Below, in pieces: positions 9,578 through 18,334 of a stretch of 64,000 nt of DNA. Origin of the DNA: Coprococcus sp. GTDB taxonomy: Bacteria > Bacillota > Clostridia > Lachnospirales > Lachnospiraceae. The stretch covers positions 248,001-312,000 of the forward strand of contig JAGBHU010000044.1 in the NCBI GenBank assembly GCA_017935345.1, given 5' to 3'. Every line of letters starts with the position of its first letter. Position 1 is the first letter of the stretch. Below the pieces are notes generated by a model, which saw only the letters and a program-made list of their open reading frames with translations, had not been told where the DNA came from and ran no database searches. A program made the translations under genes and the position numbers.

Positions 9578-10519
9578 TTACAGCTGTTTGCTGATATCCG
9601 CCACAACTGCATCCACTATGGCATCAGGCTCTCCGGTCATGGAGAAGCCAGCGGCTCTGATATGTCCGCCGCCACCATGACTGCATGCAATCTTGCTGAC
9701 ATCAACGATATTGTTGGAACGAAGCGATATCTTGTACTCATCCGTACCAAGCTGATACATGAAAAATGCTACCTCAACCCCCTCGGTAATACGGAGCTGG
9801 TCTACGATGCCGTCAGTATCAATACTTGATGCACCCACGCTGTCAAAATCATCAAACGTCAGCACACAATGAATAATCCTGCCGCCTGCATATAACATTG
9901 CCTTTGACAAAGCAATTCCAAGAAGCTTGTTCTGTGCAAAAGTCTTCTTATAAAATGTTTCATCGATTACAAAATGCGGTCTTGCTCCTTTTTCAATAAG
10001 CTGTCCTGCAACCGTCATAGCATTTCTAGTCGTATTGCTGTGTTTAAACACTCCTGTATCATGGACAATTCCCATATACAAAGCTTCCGCGGCAGCGCTG
10101 TTGATCCTGTCAGTATCCATCAGCTTAAACAAAGCTTCTGCGGAAGAACATGCTTCTACATCTACATAACACACATCACCAAACCCTTGATTGGATATAT
10201 GATGGTCTACACACATAGTTCGTTTCGCCTCATTATGATACTGAATGAATACGCCCTGTCTCTCTGCATCTCCACAATCGACGGTTATGCAAAGGTCATA
10301 TACCCTACCATCTGTTTCATGTTTTACAAGTTCTGCTCCGTTTAAAAACATAAAATCCTTGGAGAACTCCTCAAGATAAACCTGCACGGTTTTATTGTAA
10401 TTACTTACTATATAGTTGTATAAGCCTATGGTAGAGCCTACACAATCACCATCCGGTCTGATATGACCTGTTATGGCGATTGTATTTGCAGCCTCTATCT
10501 CTTTGATAAAATCATTCAT
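9578..10519 (-). CDS. nrnA: DHH/DHHA1 phosphoesterase, NrnA-type nanoRNase / pAp phosphatase
   Basis: Degrades 2-5-nucleotide RNA fragments and dephosphorylates 3'-phosphoadenosine 5'-phosphate in NrnA relatives. The 313 residues contain the metal-binding motifs GHIRPDGDCVGS (residues 19-30), TVDCGD, VDHHIS (the DHH signature) and a C-terminal DHHA1 domain with GGGGHIRAAGF. The gene overlaps the end of rbfA by 8 bases (10512-10519), indicating translational coupling, and belongs to the infB-rbfA-nrnA-truB-ribF run. The family assignment is firm; the exact substrate preference is taken from homologs. Confidence 0.92.
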   Translation of the reverse strand: MNDFIKEIEAANTIAITGHIRPDGDCVGSTIGLYNYIVSNYNKTVQVYLEEFSKDFMFLNGAELVKHETDGRVYDLCITVDCGDAERQGVFIQYHNEAKRTMCVDHHISNQGFGDVCYVDVEACSSAEALFKLMDTDRINSAAAEALYMGIVHDTGVFKHSNTTRNAMTVAGQLIEKGARPHFVIDETFYKKTFAQNKLLGIALSKAMLYAGGRIIHCVLTFDDFDSVGASSIDTDGIVDQLRITEGVEVAFFMYQLGTDEYKISLRSNNIVDVSKIACSHGGGGHIRAAGFSMTGEPDAIVDAVVADISKQL

Positions 10520-10901
10520 CTTCTTCTGACTCAGCTTCCTTATCTGTTATCTCTTTGATTGCTTCATCAATTTTTCTGGACATATTGACACCGTATTCGA
10601 TAGACTGGTCCATTATAAATGTAATCTCAGGTGTATTTCTAAGATTAACGGAATGTGCCAGTTCCCTTCTTATAAAGCCCATTGCACTATTTAATCCTGC
10701 AAGAGTATCTGCTACAGACTCCGCATCCCCCAACACACTAATATACGCTTTACAATACTTAAGGTCAGGTGTTACAACCACATCTACAACAGAAGTCATG
10801 GGATTAATTCTCGGGTCCTTTATTTCTCTGCTGATGATACGTCCCAGTTCTCTTTGTACCTGCACATTAATTCTGTTATTTTTTACACTGTCTTTTCTCA
10901 T
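10512..10901 (-). CDS. rbfA: Ribosome-binding factor A
   Basis: KH-fold maturation factor that binds the 30S subunit during late assembly of the 16S rRNA 5' domain. The 129-residue product starts MRKDSVKNNRINVQVQREL. It carries the conserved ISREIKDPRI, VVDVVVTPDLKYCKAYISVL and REL...LRNTPEITFIMDQSIEYG motifs, followed by an acidic tail. It sits one base after infB and overlaps nrnA. No anomalies. Confidence 0.97.
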   Translation of the reverse strand: MRKDSVKNNRINVQVQRELGRIISREIKDPRINPMTSVVDVVVTPDLKYCKAYISVLGDAESVADTLAGLNSAMGFIRRELAHSVNLRNTPEITFIMDQSIEYGVNMSRKIDEAIKEITDKEAESEEDE

Positions 10902-10902
10902 A

Positions 10903-13797
10903 TTATTTTCTTGGAACCTCTACCATCTGATATGCTTCAATCTGGTCTTCCTCTGCAATATCATTGAAGTTTTCAAGCACGATACCACATTCAAAACCGG
11001 ATTTAACCTCTTTAACATCGTCCTTAAATCTCTTAAGGGATGCCAGTTTTCCTTCATATATAAGGTTGCCTTCACGTGTTATTCTGACACTGCAATTTCT
11101 GTTAATTGTACCGTCTAATACATATGAACCTGCTATCACACCTACGTTGGAAGCCTTATAGGTCTGTCTAACCTCTGCATGACCTATAATCTGCTCCTCA
11201 AATATAGGGTCAAGCATTCCCTTCATAGCTGACTCAATATCTTCAATAGCATTGTAAATAACCCTGTAAAGTCTTATATCTACGCCCTCTGAATCAGCGA
11301 TATCTTTCGCTCTTGCATCAGGACGTATATTAAATCCTATAACAATGGCATTTGATGCAGATGCCAGAATAATATCTGACTCATTAATGGCACCAACACC
11401 TGCATGAATACACTTAACGGCAACTTCTTCATTAGAAAGCTTGCACAGGCTCTGCTTTACCGCCTCTACAGAACCCTGAACATCAGCCTTGATAATAATC
11501 TTAAGCTCCTTCACATTTCCAGCCTGAATCTGGCTATACAGGTCATCCAGTGACATTCTTGACTTTGTATCAGCAAGCATCTTCTGTCTGCCCTGTGAAA
11601 TATAGGTCTCCGAAATCGCTCTTGCTTCCTTCTCATTGTCTACTGCCATAAATATTTCTCCGGCATCAGGCACTGTATCAAGACCAAGTATCTGTACCGG
11701 TGTAGAAGGCGTAGCCTCATTAACACGCTCACCCTTTGAGTTTGTCATGGCTCGAACCTTACCATGAGAAGAACCAACTGCAAGATAATCTCCTACATGG
11801 AGCGTTCCCTTCTGAACAAGCATGGTTGCTACAGAACCACGTCCTTTATCAAGCTCTGCTTCGATAACGATACCACGGGCCTTTCTGTTTGGATTTGCTT
11901 TAAGCTCCAATACCTCGGCTGTCAGAAGAATCATGTCAAGAAGATTATCAAGTCCTTCCTTAGTATGTGCAGAAACAGGGCAAAATACCGTTGAACCGCC
12001 CCAATCTTCCGGAATCAGTTCATATTCGGTAAGCTCCTGCTTAACACGTTCAATGTTAGCACTTTCTTTATCTATTTTGTTGATTGCTACAATAATTTCA
12101 ATTCCGGCAGCCTTTGCATGATTGATAGCCTCAATTGTCTGTGGCATAACACCGTCATCAGCAGCGACAACAAGAATTGCGATATCCGTTGACTGTGCTC
12201 CTCTCATACGCATGGCTGTAAATGCTTCATGTCCCGGTGTATCAAGGAAGGTGATTGTCTGTCCGTTCACTTCTACAACGGATGCACCTATCGCCTGCGT
12301 AATTCCGCCTGCCTCGCCGGAAGTAACCTTTGTCTCCCTTATTGCATCAAGAAGTGAAGTCTTACCATGGTCTACATGACCCATTACACAGACAACAGGA
12401 GGTCTTGAAATCATATCCGATTCATTTTCCTCATCCTCTTTCAGCAGTTCCTCTATCACGTCAACCTTTTCTTCTTCTTCAGCAATACAGTTATATTCAA
12501 GCGCTATCTCAGATGCTGATTCAAAATCCAGCTCTGAATTAACATTAACCATCTTTCCTGATAAAAACAGCTTCTTAATCAGTGCATTTACAGGTGTCTT
12601 TATGATATCCGCAAGCTCCTTAATCGTAACAATCTCAGGAAGAGTAATGGTTCTGATGGTATCAATATCCTCCTCAGTCTGTGCCGGCTGCTGCTTTACC
12701 GGTTTATTACGAACATTTTTTGCCAATCTGCTGATATCTGCCTCTACTTCTTCAGGAGTTCTTCTATTACCTTTACGAGGTTTATTTTTATCCCTGTTAT
12801 AGTTATCTCTGTTCTGACTCTTTAAATCCTTGCCCGGCATTTCCTTCGCATCAAAATCTTTGCGCTCATTCTTGTATGAGCTTCTTCTGCGCTGATTGTT
12901 ATTATTGTCATCATCCTCATCTTTTGAAAATGCCATATTGTTTGGCTTATTTCCAAACTTATTATTTCTGTCGCCACCTGCAAACTTCGGTCTGTCACCG
13001 CCGAATTTTGGTCTGTCGCCGCTTGGTCTGTCACTGTTTGGTCTGTCACCGTTATTGTATCTCGGTCTGTCACCACCGGCAAATCTTTGTCTGTCGCTGT
13101 TTGGTCTGTCGCCATTATTATATCTTGGTCTGTCACCATTTGGTCTGTCACCGTTGTTATATCTTGGTCTGTCGCCATTTGGTCTGTCACCGTTCGGTCT
13201 GTCACCGCTGTTATATCTTGGTCTGTCACCATTACTGAATCTTACTCTGTCACTGTTCTGACGCTCTCCGCTATTGAAACGAACTCTGTCACCTGAAGGC
13301 CTTTCTCCACCTCTTTGTCTGTCACTATATCTTACCTTATCTTCTCTGACAAATTTAGAATGATTATCTGCTCTTTGCCCCTGCTTTGCAGACTGTTCAT
13401 TTCTTGCTGCCGTTTTTGAAGCTTCTCTCTTTGGCTGCTGTTTCACAGACTCACTCTTTGACTGCTCTGCATTCTTTGAAACTTCCGGCTTTGGAGCTTC
13501 CGACTTAGCAGGCTCTGTCTTCTTTGGCATTTCCGGCTTAGCAGGCTCTGCCTTCTTTGGTATTTCCGGTTTAGCAGGCTCTGCCTTCTTTGCAGAATCC
13601 GCATTGACAGCATCAGCCTTTTTTGACGGCTCCGCCTTCTTTGCTCCATATATTCCCTTGACGTATGTTATCATATCATCATCAAGAGCCGACATATGAC
13701 TTTTAACTTCTATCCCTTTTTTTGCAAGGGTTTCTATAATATCTTTATTTGCTATGTTTAATTCTTTTGATAATTCGTGTACTCGCATTTTTGCCAA
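10903..13797 (-). CDS. infB: Translation initiation factor IF-2
   Basis: GTPase that brings initiator tRNA to the 30S subunit and promotes subunit joining. The 964 residues comprise the IF2 N-terminal HTH (1-50), a [13 protein letters not shown] repeat segment (about 56-105), a low-complexity stretch of [13 protein letters not shown] repeats (about 160-285), a second IF2N domain (about 385-435), and the G domain with GHVDHGKT (473-480), DTPGHEAF and NKID. Domains II-IV follow. The start is TTG with GGAGG eight bases upstream; the next ATG (three codons later) is too far from that site, and [13 protein letters not shown] matches the family start. It follows ylxQ by three bases. Confidence 0.97.
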   Translation of the reverse strand: MAKMRVHELSKELNIANKDIIETLAKKGIEVKSHMSALDDDMITYVKGIYGAKKAEPSKKADAVNADSAKKAEPAKPEIPKKAEPAKPEMPKKTEPAKSEAPKPEVSKNAEQSKSESVKQQPKREASKTAARNEQSAKQGQRADNHSKFVREDKVRYSDRQRGGERPSGDRVRFNSGERQNSDRVRFSNGDRPRYNSGDRPNGDRPNGDRPRYNNGDRPNGDRPRYNNGDRPNSDRQRFAGGDRPRYNNGDRPNSDRPSGDRPKFGGDRPKFAGGDRNNKFGNKPNNMAFSKDEDDDNNNNQRRRSSYKNERKDFDAKEMPGKDLKSQNRDNYNRDKNKPRKGNRRTPEEVEADISRLAKNVRNKPVKQQPAQTEEDIDTIRTITLPEIVTIKELADIIKTPVNALIKKLFLSGKMVNVNSELDFESASEIALEYNCIAEEEEKVDVIEELLKEDEENESDMISRPPVVCVMGHVDHGKTSLLDAIRETKVTSGEAGGITQAIGASVVEVNGQTITFLDTPGHEAFTAMRMRGAQSTDIAILVVAADDGVMPQTIEAINHAKAAGIEIIVAINKIDKESANIERVKQELTEYELIPEDWGGSTVFCPVSAHTKEGLDNLLDMILLTAEVLELKANPNRKARGIVIEAELDKGRGSVATMLVQKGTLHVGDYLAVGSSHGKVRAMTNSKGERVNEATPSTPVQILGLDTVPDAGEIFMAVDNEKEARAISETYISQGRQKMLADTKSRMSLDDLYSQIQAGNVKELKIIIKADVQGSVEAVKQSLCKLSNEEVAVKCIHAGVGAINESDIILASASNAIVIGFNIRPDARAKDIADSEGVDIRLYRVIYNAIEDIESAMKGMLDPIFEEQIIGHAEVRQTYKASNVGVIAGSYVLDGTINRNCSVRITREGNLIYEGKLASLKRFKDDVKEVKSGFECGIVLENFNDIAEEDQIEAYQMVEVPRK
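12943..13320 (-). repeat. In-frame tandem repeats encoding the Gly-Asp-Arg-Pro-Asn region of IF-2
   Basis: Imperfect 12-base (GDRP/GDRPN) and 39-base units repeat through the infB linker region, encoding [17 protein letters not shown] peptides about a dozen times (residues 160-285). The repetitiveness opens long spurious frames on the other strand. Copy number may vary between strains through replication slippage; all units visible here are multiples of three, so length changes would keep frame. Confidence 0.85.
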
Positions 13798-13800
13798 ATG

Positions 13801-14124
13801 TTACACCTCCACATTCTCTTTCACATTCATGTAATTTACTATCTGATTCGCAAATCCCTTATCCAACACGGCAACAGAGGTTCTCATCTCTTTGCCGATA
13901 AATTTCCCGAGGCTGTCCTTATCACCAAATTCAAAATAAGGTATTTTATAATAATTACATTTCTGGTTAAACAGTTTTTTTGTATTATTTGATGCATCCT
14001 GTGCCACCAGCACCAGATAAGCACTCTGATTCTTAACAGCTTTTTCAACAGAGAAACCACCGCTTACCAGTCTCCCTGATTTGGCACATAAAGAAAGCAT
14101 AGAATAAATCTTCTTATTTTCCAA
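13801..14124 (-). CDS. ylxQ: L7Ae-family ribosomal protein YlxQ
   Basis: A 107-residue member of the L7Ae/L30e/S12e/Gadd45 fold, expected to bind kink-turn RNA. Visible family features are the N-terminal LSLCAKSGRLVSGGFSVEKA, followed by AYLVLVAQDASNNTKKLFN and the C-terminal segment with LGKFIGKEMRTSVAVLDKGF. It starts inside the end of rnpM (11-base overlap) and is followed by infB three bases later, the standard Firmicutes nusA-ylxR-ylxQ-infB order. The precise cellular role is not established. Confidence 0.93.
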   Translation of the reverse strand: MENKKIYSMLSLCAKSGRLVSGGFSVEKAVKNQSAYLVLVAQDASNNTKKLFNQKCNYYKIPYFEFGDKDSLGKFIGKEMRTSVAVLDKGFANQIVNYMNVKENVEV

Positions 14125-14383
14125 TGTCTTCCAGCTCCTTATTTAGTTTTTCATAAACCTCCGCAGGAATACTCATCTTAAAAGATTTCTCTAAAGACTT
14201 ACTCCTTATTGCCTTTTCCAGGCATTCTTTTTTCTTGCAGATATATGCCCCTCTGCCATTCATTTTACCTGTAGCATCTATCGCAAAATGATTCTCGTTA
14301 TCCTTTACCACACGAATAAGTTCTCTTTTATCCCTTGCTTCGTGGCAGCCAAGGCACTGTCTAAGGGGTATTTTCTTTGCCAT
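14114..14383 (-). CDS. rnpM: RNase P modulator RnpM (YlxR, DUF448)
   Basis: An 89-residue basic protein of the YlxR family, recently described in Bacillus subtilis as an RNase P RNA-binding modulator. Diagnostic motifs are LRQCLGCHEARDKRELIRVV near the N-terminus and GRGAYICKKKECLEKAIRSK in the middle. It sits between nusA and ylxQ and overlaps ylxQ by 11 bases. The family assignment is secure; the function is taken from the homolog. Confidence 0.94.
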   Translation of the reverse strand: MAKKIPLRQCLGCHEARDKRELIRVVKDNENHFAIDATGKMNGRGAYICKKKECLEKAIRSKSLEKSFKMSIPAEVYEKLNKELEDIGK

Positions 14384-14449
14384 TACATCACTTCCTTAAC
14401 TGTACCCAATTAATATCAGATTCGGATATTAATAAACAATAAACTGCAT

Positions 14450-15574
14450 TTACTCTTCATCCATTCCTTCTTCATCAACAGGCTCATCATACGCATCATA
14501 ATCCTCTTCATAGGATTCCTCTTCTGAGAAATATCCCATTTCTTCTGCCTGTGATTCACTCTTGATGTCAATCTTATATCCTGTCAGCTTCGCTGCAAGT
14601 CTTGCATTCTGTCCCTTCTTGCCGATGGCAAGTGATAACTGAAAATCAGGAACAACTACAAATGCACTCTTTTCATTGAGGTCAACATCAACAGCAATAA
14701 CCTCCGACGGACTAAGAGCATTCTTTATGAATATAGCAGGGTTTTCATCCCAGCAAATAATATCAATCTTCTCACCATTTAAATCTTCAACTACCGCATT
14801 GACTCTGGCACCGTTCACACCTACACATGCACCTACCGGATCAACATTCTCATCATTCGACCACACTGCAATCTTTGAACGTGAACCTGCTTCACGGCAT
14901 GAACTCTTTATTTCCACCGTACCATCCGCAATCTCGGTTACTTCCTTCTCAAACAATCTCTTGACAAGGTCAGGATGTGTTCTCGAAACGGTTATTCTCG
15001 GTCCTCTTGAACTCTTCTTTACTTCTGTAACATAGAGCTTTATTCTGTCTCCTCTGTTATAGGTCTCACCCGGAACCATCTCTGTATCTTTCAGTATGGC
15101 TTCGGTTTTGTCATCCAGACTTACATTTACATTATCACCGACACGTCTCTGAACAATACCCGTTACAATATCCTTCTCCTTCATATAGAAGTGATCATAT
15201 ATTGCATCTCTCTCACTCTCGTTAATTGCCTGAACAATAACATTTCTGGCACGCTGTGCTGCGATTCTTCCAAAATCCTTTGTCGTAATTTCAATATTTA
15301 CAATATCCCCAAGCTCATATGACGGTTTTATCATCTTCGCCTGCTCAAGCGATATCTGGGTTGCCATTCTTTCAACCTCTTCCACGACTTCCTTTTGGGC
15401 ATATACATGAAACTCTCCGGTTTCTCTATCCATAACTACATTGATATTCTCGTCTGTATCAAAATCCTTTTTGCATGCAGCCTTAAGAGAGCGTTCAATG
15501 GCATCAAGCAGTATGTCCTTACTGATATTCTTCTCCTTTTCTAATTGATTTAATGCTTCGATAATTTCTGACAC
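14450..15574 (-). CDS. nusA: Transcription elongation/termination factor NusA
   Basis: Binds RNA polymerase near the RNA exit channel, stimulates pausing and intrinsic termination, and in Firmicutes can repress its own operon. The 374 residues contain the N-terminal polymerase-binding domain, an S1 domain (GDIVNIEITTKDFGRIAAQR ... IVTGIVQRRVGDNVNVSLDD), KH1 and KH2 (DPVGACVGVNGARVNAVVE; LAIGKKGQNARLAAKLTG) and a short acidic tail rich in Glu, Asp and Tyr. It lacks the extra C-terminal repeats of E. coli NusA, as expected. The start codon is GTG with AGGAGG eight bases upstream. Confidence 0.98.
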   Translation of the reverse strand: MSEIIEALNQLEKEKNISKDILLDAIERSLKAACKKDFDTDENINVVMDRETGEFHVYAQKEVVEEVERMATQISLEQAKMIKPSYELGDIVNIEITTKDFGRIAAQRARNVIVQAINESERDAIYDHFYMKEKDIVTGIVQRRVGDNVNVSLDDKTEAILKDTEMVPGETYNRGDRIKLYVTEVKKSSRGPRITVSRTHPDLVKRLFEKEVTEIADGTVEIKSSCREAGSRSKIAVWSNDENVDPVGACVGVNGARVNAVVEDLNGEKIDIICWDENPAIFIKNALSPSEVIAVDVDLNEKSAFVVVPDFQLSLAIGKKGQNARLAAKLTGYKIDIKSESQAEEMGYFSEEESYEEDYDAYDEPVDEEGMDEE

Positions 15575-15592
15575 CTTTTTATCCTCCTGATT

Positions 15593-16063
15593 TTAAAAAA
15601 TAAATGCTAATCTTATCATTGAAATATCCTTTCTGGATATTTTTAATTCTTCTTCATCTTCCAATTTAATTGTGACGGAATTCTCATCATAGGCAGTAAG
15701 CTCACCTTCAAATTCTTTAGCACTGTTAATCTTTGTATATGTCTTTATTTCAACAACCTTACCAATACTTCTCCTAAAATCATTTTCCTTCTTAAGCGGT
15801 CTTGTAAGGCCCGGAGAGCTTACTTCAAGTATATAGGCATCACCTATATAATCCTCCACATCCAACAAATCCCCCAGTGCTCTGTTTACTGTTTCACAAT
15901 CACCGATTGTTATTCCACCCTCTTTATCCGCATATATTCTGAGATAGTAATCGCTGCCTTCCTTTACATATTCAACATCCACCAGCTCCAGATTATTTGC
16001 TTCAATAATCGGCATAACAAGCTCGGTTGTCTTTGCCTCAATATCTGCTTTCTTCGTAGTAAT
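15593..16063 (-). CDS. rimP: Ribosome maturation factor RimP, probable ATT start
   Basis: Assists 30S maturation at the 16S central pseudoknot. Core motifs are ELVDVEYVKEG, CETVNRALGDLLD and LEVSSPGLTRPL. The first ATG in frame (16015) would remove the conserved N-terminal helix: RimP proteins carry a run like E-x-K-x-x-E-x-x-x-P-I-E-A before ELVDVEY. The frame is open upstream and encodes KKADIEAKTTELV, matching that helix. The only plausible initiator at the right place is ATT at 16061-16063, preceded by AGAAGG at five bases. This gives 156 residues, the usual family length. A conventional annotation would start at 16015 with 140 residues. RimP is first in the nusA operon. Confidence 0.9.
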   Translation of the reverse strand: MTTKKADIEAKTTELVMPIIEANNLELVDVEYVKEGSDYYLRIYADKEGGITIGDCETVNRALGDLLDVEDYIGDAYILEVSSPGLTRPLKKENDFRRSIGKVVEIKTYTKINSAKEFEGELTAYDENSVTIKLEDEEELKISRKDISMIRLAFIF

Positions 16064-16129
16064 ACCACCCTTCTGAAATTCATCAGCATCTACAGAACCT
16101 GCCGCCGGCAGTTTCCTCCGAATGCTTTA

Positions 16130-16163
16130 CAACAAAAATGAAGAGTGGGTCACAACCCACTCT
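16130..16163 (-). promoter_or_regulatory. Leader hairpin/attenuator of the rimP-nusA operon
   Basis: On the minus strand AGAGTGGGT, a TGTG loop and ACCCACTCT form a perfect 9-bp stem (16142-16163). It is followed by TTCATTTTTGTTG, an interrupted U-tract. It lies downstream of a strong promoter and upstream of rimP, so it is in the operon leader. In Bacillus subtilis NusA autoregulates through a NusA-dependent terminator in this position; the weak U-tract fits such an attenuator. It could also simply terminate readthrough from the siroheme gene. Confidence 0.7.
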
Positions 16164-16193
16164 CATCATGTAACTTATTTAACTGTCTAAAAT

Positions 16194-16221
16194 ATTATAC
16201 CACTTCTTCCAATAAATGCAA
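16194..16221 (-). promoter_or_regulatory. Sigma-A promoter of the rimP-nusA-infB operon
   Basis: On the minus strand TTGCAT (16216-16221), a 16-base spacer and TATAAT (16194-16199) preceded by TGG, an extended -10. It begins 11 bases after the siroheme gene stop. Predicted transcription start is near 16187, leaving a leader of about 125 bases that contains the attenuator hairpin. Confidence 0.75.
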
Positions 16222-16231
16222 GAAGTTTTTT

Positions 16232-16864
16232 CTAAAGTCCACATTTCTCCATTCTGTAATATTTATCAAGAATCTTATTCGCCTTCTTGTCATTCAGATT
16301 ACATTTGTTGTTGATTGCAGTTTTTACCAGCTCATCAAGAGCGGCATCCCTTAAAGCAGCATCCTTTATATTGAGCGTTGCAAGCTCCGTATAGGCTGCC
16401 ATCTTACGTGTAAGTGTTCCATATTCCGCAGGAATCATTCTGTCTAACATATTCTTTATCTGTTTGGAAACATTTGCGCTGTTTCCACCTGTTGTTATTC
16501 CTACCACCAAATCATCTCTGACAACCACACCCGGAAATAAGAAACTGGACAGTTCTTTGTTATCCGCAACATTTACAGGAATTCTTTTTTCGTTACAATA
16601 TGTCCCTATTTTCGTATTTACCTCCTGATTTCTTGTAGCCGCCACTACGATATCGGCATTATCCAAAACCTCCAGAGTTATATTACCCTCACGGACATTA
16701 ATTCCTCTTATCCCTTTAATTTCATCACATATACGGGGTGCAATCACGGCAATCCTGGCACCAAAATAAAGCAACGAATTTATTTTTTTAAGCGCAGTCT
16801 TTCCACCGCCCAGCACTAATACCTTCTTTGTCTCAAGGTTTACAAACATTGGAAAATATGGCAT
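16232..16864 (-). CDS. Precorrin-2 dehydrogenase / sirohydrochlorin ferrochelatase-type protein (Met8/CysG N-domain)
   Basis: NAD-dependent enzyme that oxidises precorrin-2 to sirohydrochlorin and may insert iron to give siroheme. The 210 residues begin MPYFPMFVNLETKKVLVLGG, with a Rossmann GGG motif, then VVAATRNQEVN, VNVADNKELSSFLFPGVV and GITTGGNSANVSKQIKNML, all typical of the CysG/Met8 dehydrogenase module. No uroporphyrinogen methyltransferase domain is fused. The start at 16864 has GGAGG eight bases upstream; a longer frame to 16939 lacks such a site. It stands alone here, without other tetrapyrrole genes. Confidence 0.88.
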   Translation of the reverse strand: MPYFPMFVNLETKKVLVLGGGKTALKKINSLLYFGARIAVIAPRICDEIKGIRGINVREGNITLEVLDNADIVVAATRNQEVNTKIGTYCNEKRIPVNVADNKELSSFLFPGVVVRDDLVVGITTGGNSANVSKQIKNMLDRMIPAEYGTLTRKMAAYTELATLNIKDAALRDAALDELVKTAINNKCNLNDKKANKILDKYYRMEKCGL

Positions 16865-16934
16865 ATCAATAACCTCCGAACATAAAATTATCTGAAATAT
16901 AACATATCTGTAACCGCGTATTTCATGGAACCCG

Positions 16935-16963
16935 GTCATAATTGTTTATTCTTTTTCATATAA
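16935..16963 (+). promoter_or_regulatory. Candidate forespore (sigma-G-like) promoter of the SleC-like gene
   Basis: TCATA (16936-16940), a 16-base spacer and CATATAATA (from 16957) resemble the sigma-G/sigma-F pattern (HATR ... CATnnTA). No sigma-A pair at correct spacing was found in this gap. The assignment rests on consensus likeness and on the spore-related product. Confidence 0.35.
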
Positions 16964-16986
16964 TACATAGATTATAAAATAGGTTT

Positions 16987-18234
16987 ATGAAAATGGCAAA
17001 TGGAAATAACACGGGAAGACTAAAGATACAGATTACAAACAGCAATCTGTACATACCGATTTCAAATGCTGATATAGAAATATCTCTACAAGGTGCTCCC
17101 GATGAGGTAATAGAAAAAGTAACAACGGATGAAAACGGCATTACGGAAAACATTGAGCTTGAAGCACCGCCTTTAGAATACAGCATGTCACCCTCTGACA
17201 ACCAGCCATATGCTGAATACAATCTTAAAATAACTGCCAGTGGCTTCGACCAGCGGCTTATTACAGGCGTTCAGATATTTGAAGATAATCAGGCTATACA
17301 ACCTGTAGAACTTACACCTTCTATCAGTGATGAAGCAATCTATGATCCCACCGTTATTGATGCGCATACATTATGGGAACAATTTCCCCCTAAAATAGCT
17401 GAGGATGAAATAAAAACGGAAGCTGAAACAGGTGAAATCGTATTAAGCAGGGTTGTTATTCCTGAAACAATCGTCGTACATGATGGTGCACCCACAGACA
17501 CTACAGCCAAAAATTACTATGTTCCATACAAAGAATATATTAAAAATGTAGCATCTAACGAAATATATGCAACCTGGCCCGATGCAGCGCTGCGTGCAAA
17601 CATACTTGCTATCATGTCATTTACCTTAAACAGGGTATATACCGAATGGTATCGGGGAAAAGGATATGACTTCACGATTACAAGCAATACTGCCTTTGAC
17701 CAGAAATGGATATATGGCAAAACAATATACGAAAGCATATCTCAGGTTGTTGATGAGCAATTTGCAAATTTTCTGTCAAGGCCCAATGTCAGTCAACCAC
17801 TATTTACCCAATACTGCGACGGTAAAAGGGTCACATGTCCAAACTGGTTGAGCCAGTGGGGTTCAAAAGCACTTGCCGATGATGGTTTATCCGCCGTTGA
17901 AATCTTGAGATATTACTATGGAAACTCCATATTTGTCAACAATGCCGAAACCATCGCCGGTATCCCTTCCTCTTATCCGGGCTATAATCTGACTATTGGT
18001 TCTTCCGGTGACAAGGTACTGCAGCTTCAAAGGCAGTTAAACCGAATTGCACAGGATTACCCTGCTATCGCTACCATAGCTACTGACGGCATTTATGGTC
18101 AGGCTACGGCAAATGCCGTTTCAAGCTTCCAAAGAATATTCAATCTTCCCGTAACAGGTGTTACCGACTACAAAACATGGTATAAAATCTCACAAATCTA
18201 TGTGGGTGTTACAAAGATTGCGGAAAATATATAA
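16987..18234 (+). CDS. SleC-like spore cortex hydrolase relative with SpoIID-like and peptidoglycan-binding domains
   Basis: A 415-residue protein without a signal peptide. An N-terminal beta domain (about 10-110) is followed by IVLSRVVIPETIVVHDG, a linker like the SleC pro-region cleavage area. A SpoIID/LytB-like domain (about 178-315) contains TWPDAALRANILAIMSFTLN and RVYTEWYRGKGYDFTITSNT. A PG_binding_1 repeat (336-400; GSSGDKVLQLQRQLNRIA ... DGIYGQATANAVSSFQ) ends the protein. SleC of clostridia degrades spore cortex during germination after proteolytic activation; no Csp protease gene lies nearby. Two ATGs (codons 1 and 3) are possible starts and neither has a strong ribosome site. Function is inferred from domain order. 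Confidence 0.78.
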   Translation: MKMANGNNTGRLKIQITNSNLYIPISNADIEISLQGAPDEVIEKVTTDENGITENIELEAPPLEYSMSPSDNQPYAEYNLKITASGFDQRLITGVQIFEDNQAIQPVELTPSISDEAIYDPTVIDAHTLWEQFPPKIAEDEIKTEAETGEIVLSRVVIPETIVVHDGAPTDTTAKNYYVPYKEYIKNVASNEIYATWPDAALRANILAIMSFTLNRVYTEWYRGKGYDFTITSNTAFDQKWIYGKTIYESISQVVDEQFANFLSRPNVSQPLFTQYCDGKRVTCPNWLSQWGSKALADDGLSAVEILRYYYGNSIFVNNAETIAGIPSSYPGYNLTIGSSGDKVLQLQRQLNRIAQDYPAIATIATDGIYGQATANAVSSFQRIFNLPVTGVTDYKTWYKISQIYVGVTKIAENI

Positions 18235-18242
18235 TAAAAAAC

Positions 18243-18290
18243 GAACAGGAACCCCGTTTGAATCAAACCGGATTCCTGTTCATTTTCTTA
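18243..18290 (+). terminator. Intrinsic terminator of the SleC-like gene
   Basis: GAACAGGAA (18243-18251) pairs with TTCCTGTTC (18273-18281), with a further CCGTTTG/CAAACCGG stem inside, and is followed by ATTTTCTT. It lies eight bases after the stop codon. Confidence 0.8.
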
Positions 18291-18301
18291 ATATAGGCAA
18301 C

Positions 18302-18331
18302 AAAAAAGGATACTGATAATCAGCATCCTTT
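18302..18331 (-). terminator. Intrinsic terminator of tRNA-Glu
   Basis: On the minus strand AAGGATGCTGA and TCAGTATCCTT form a near-perfect stem with a TTA loop, followed by a run of T. It begins a few bases after the tRNA 3' end. Confidence 0.8.
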
Positions 18332-18334
18332 CAG

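Noticed and set aside
12822..13649. Several overlapping open frames on both strands within infB
   Set aside because: They are by-products of the in-frame repeats and Lys/Pro/Glu-rich linker; they have low-complexity repetitive translations, no ribosome sites, and infB is intact.
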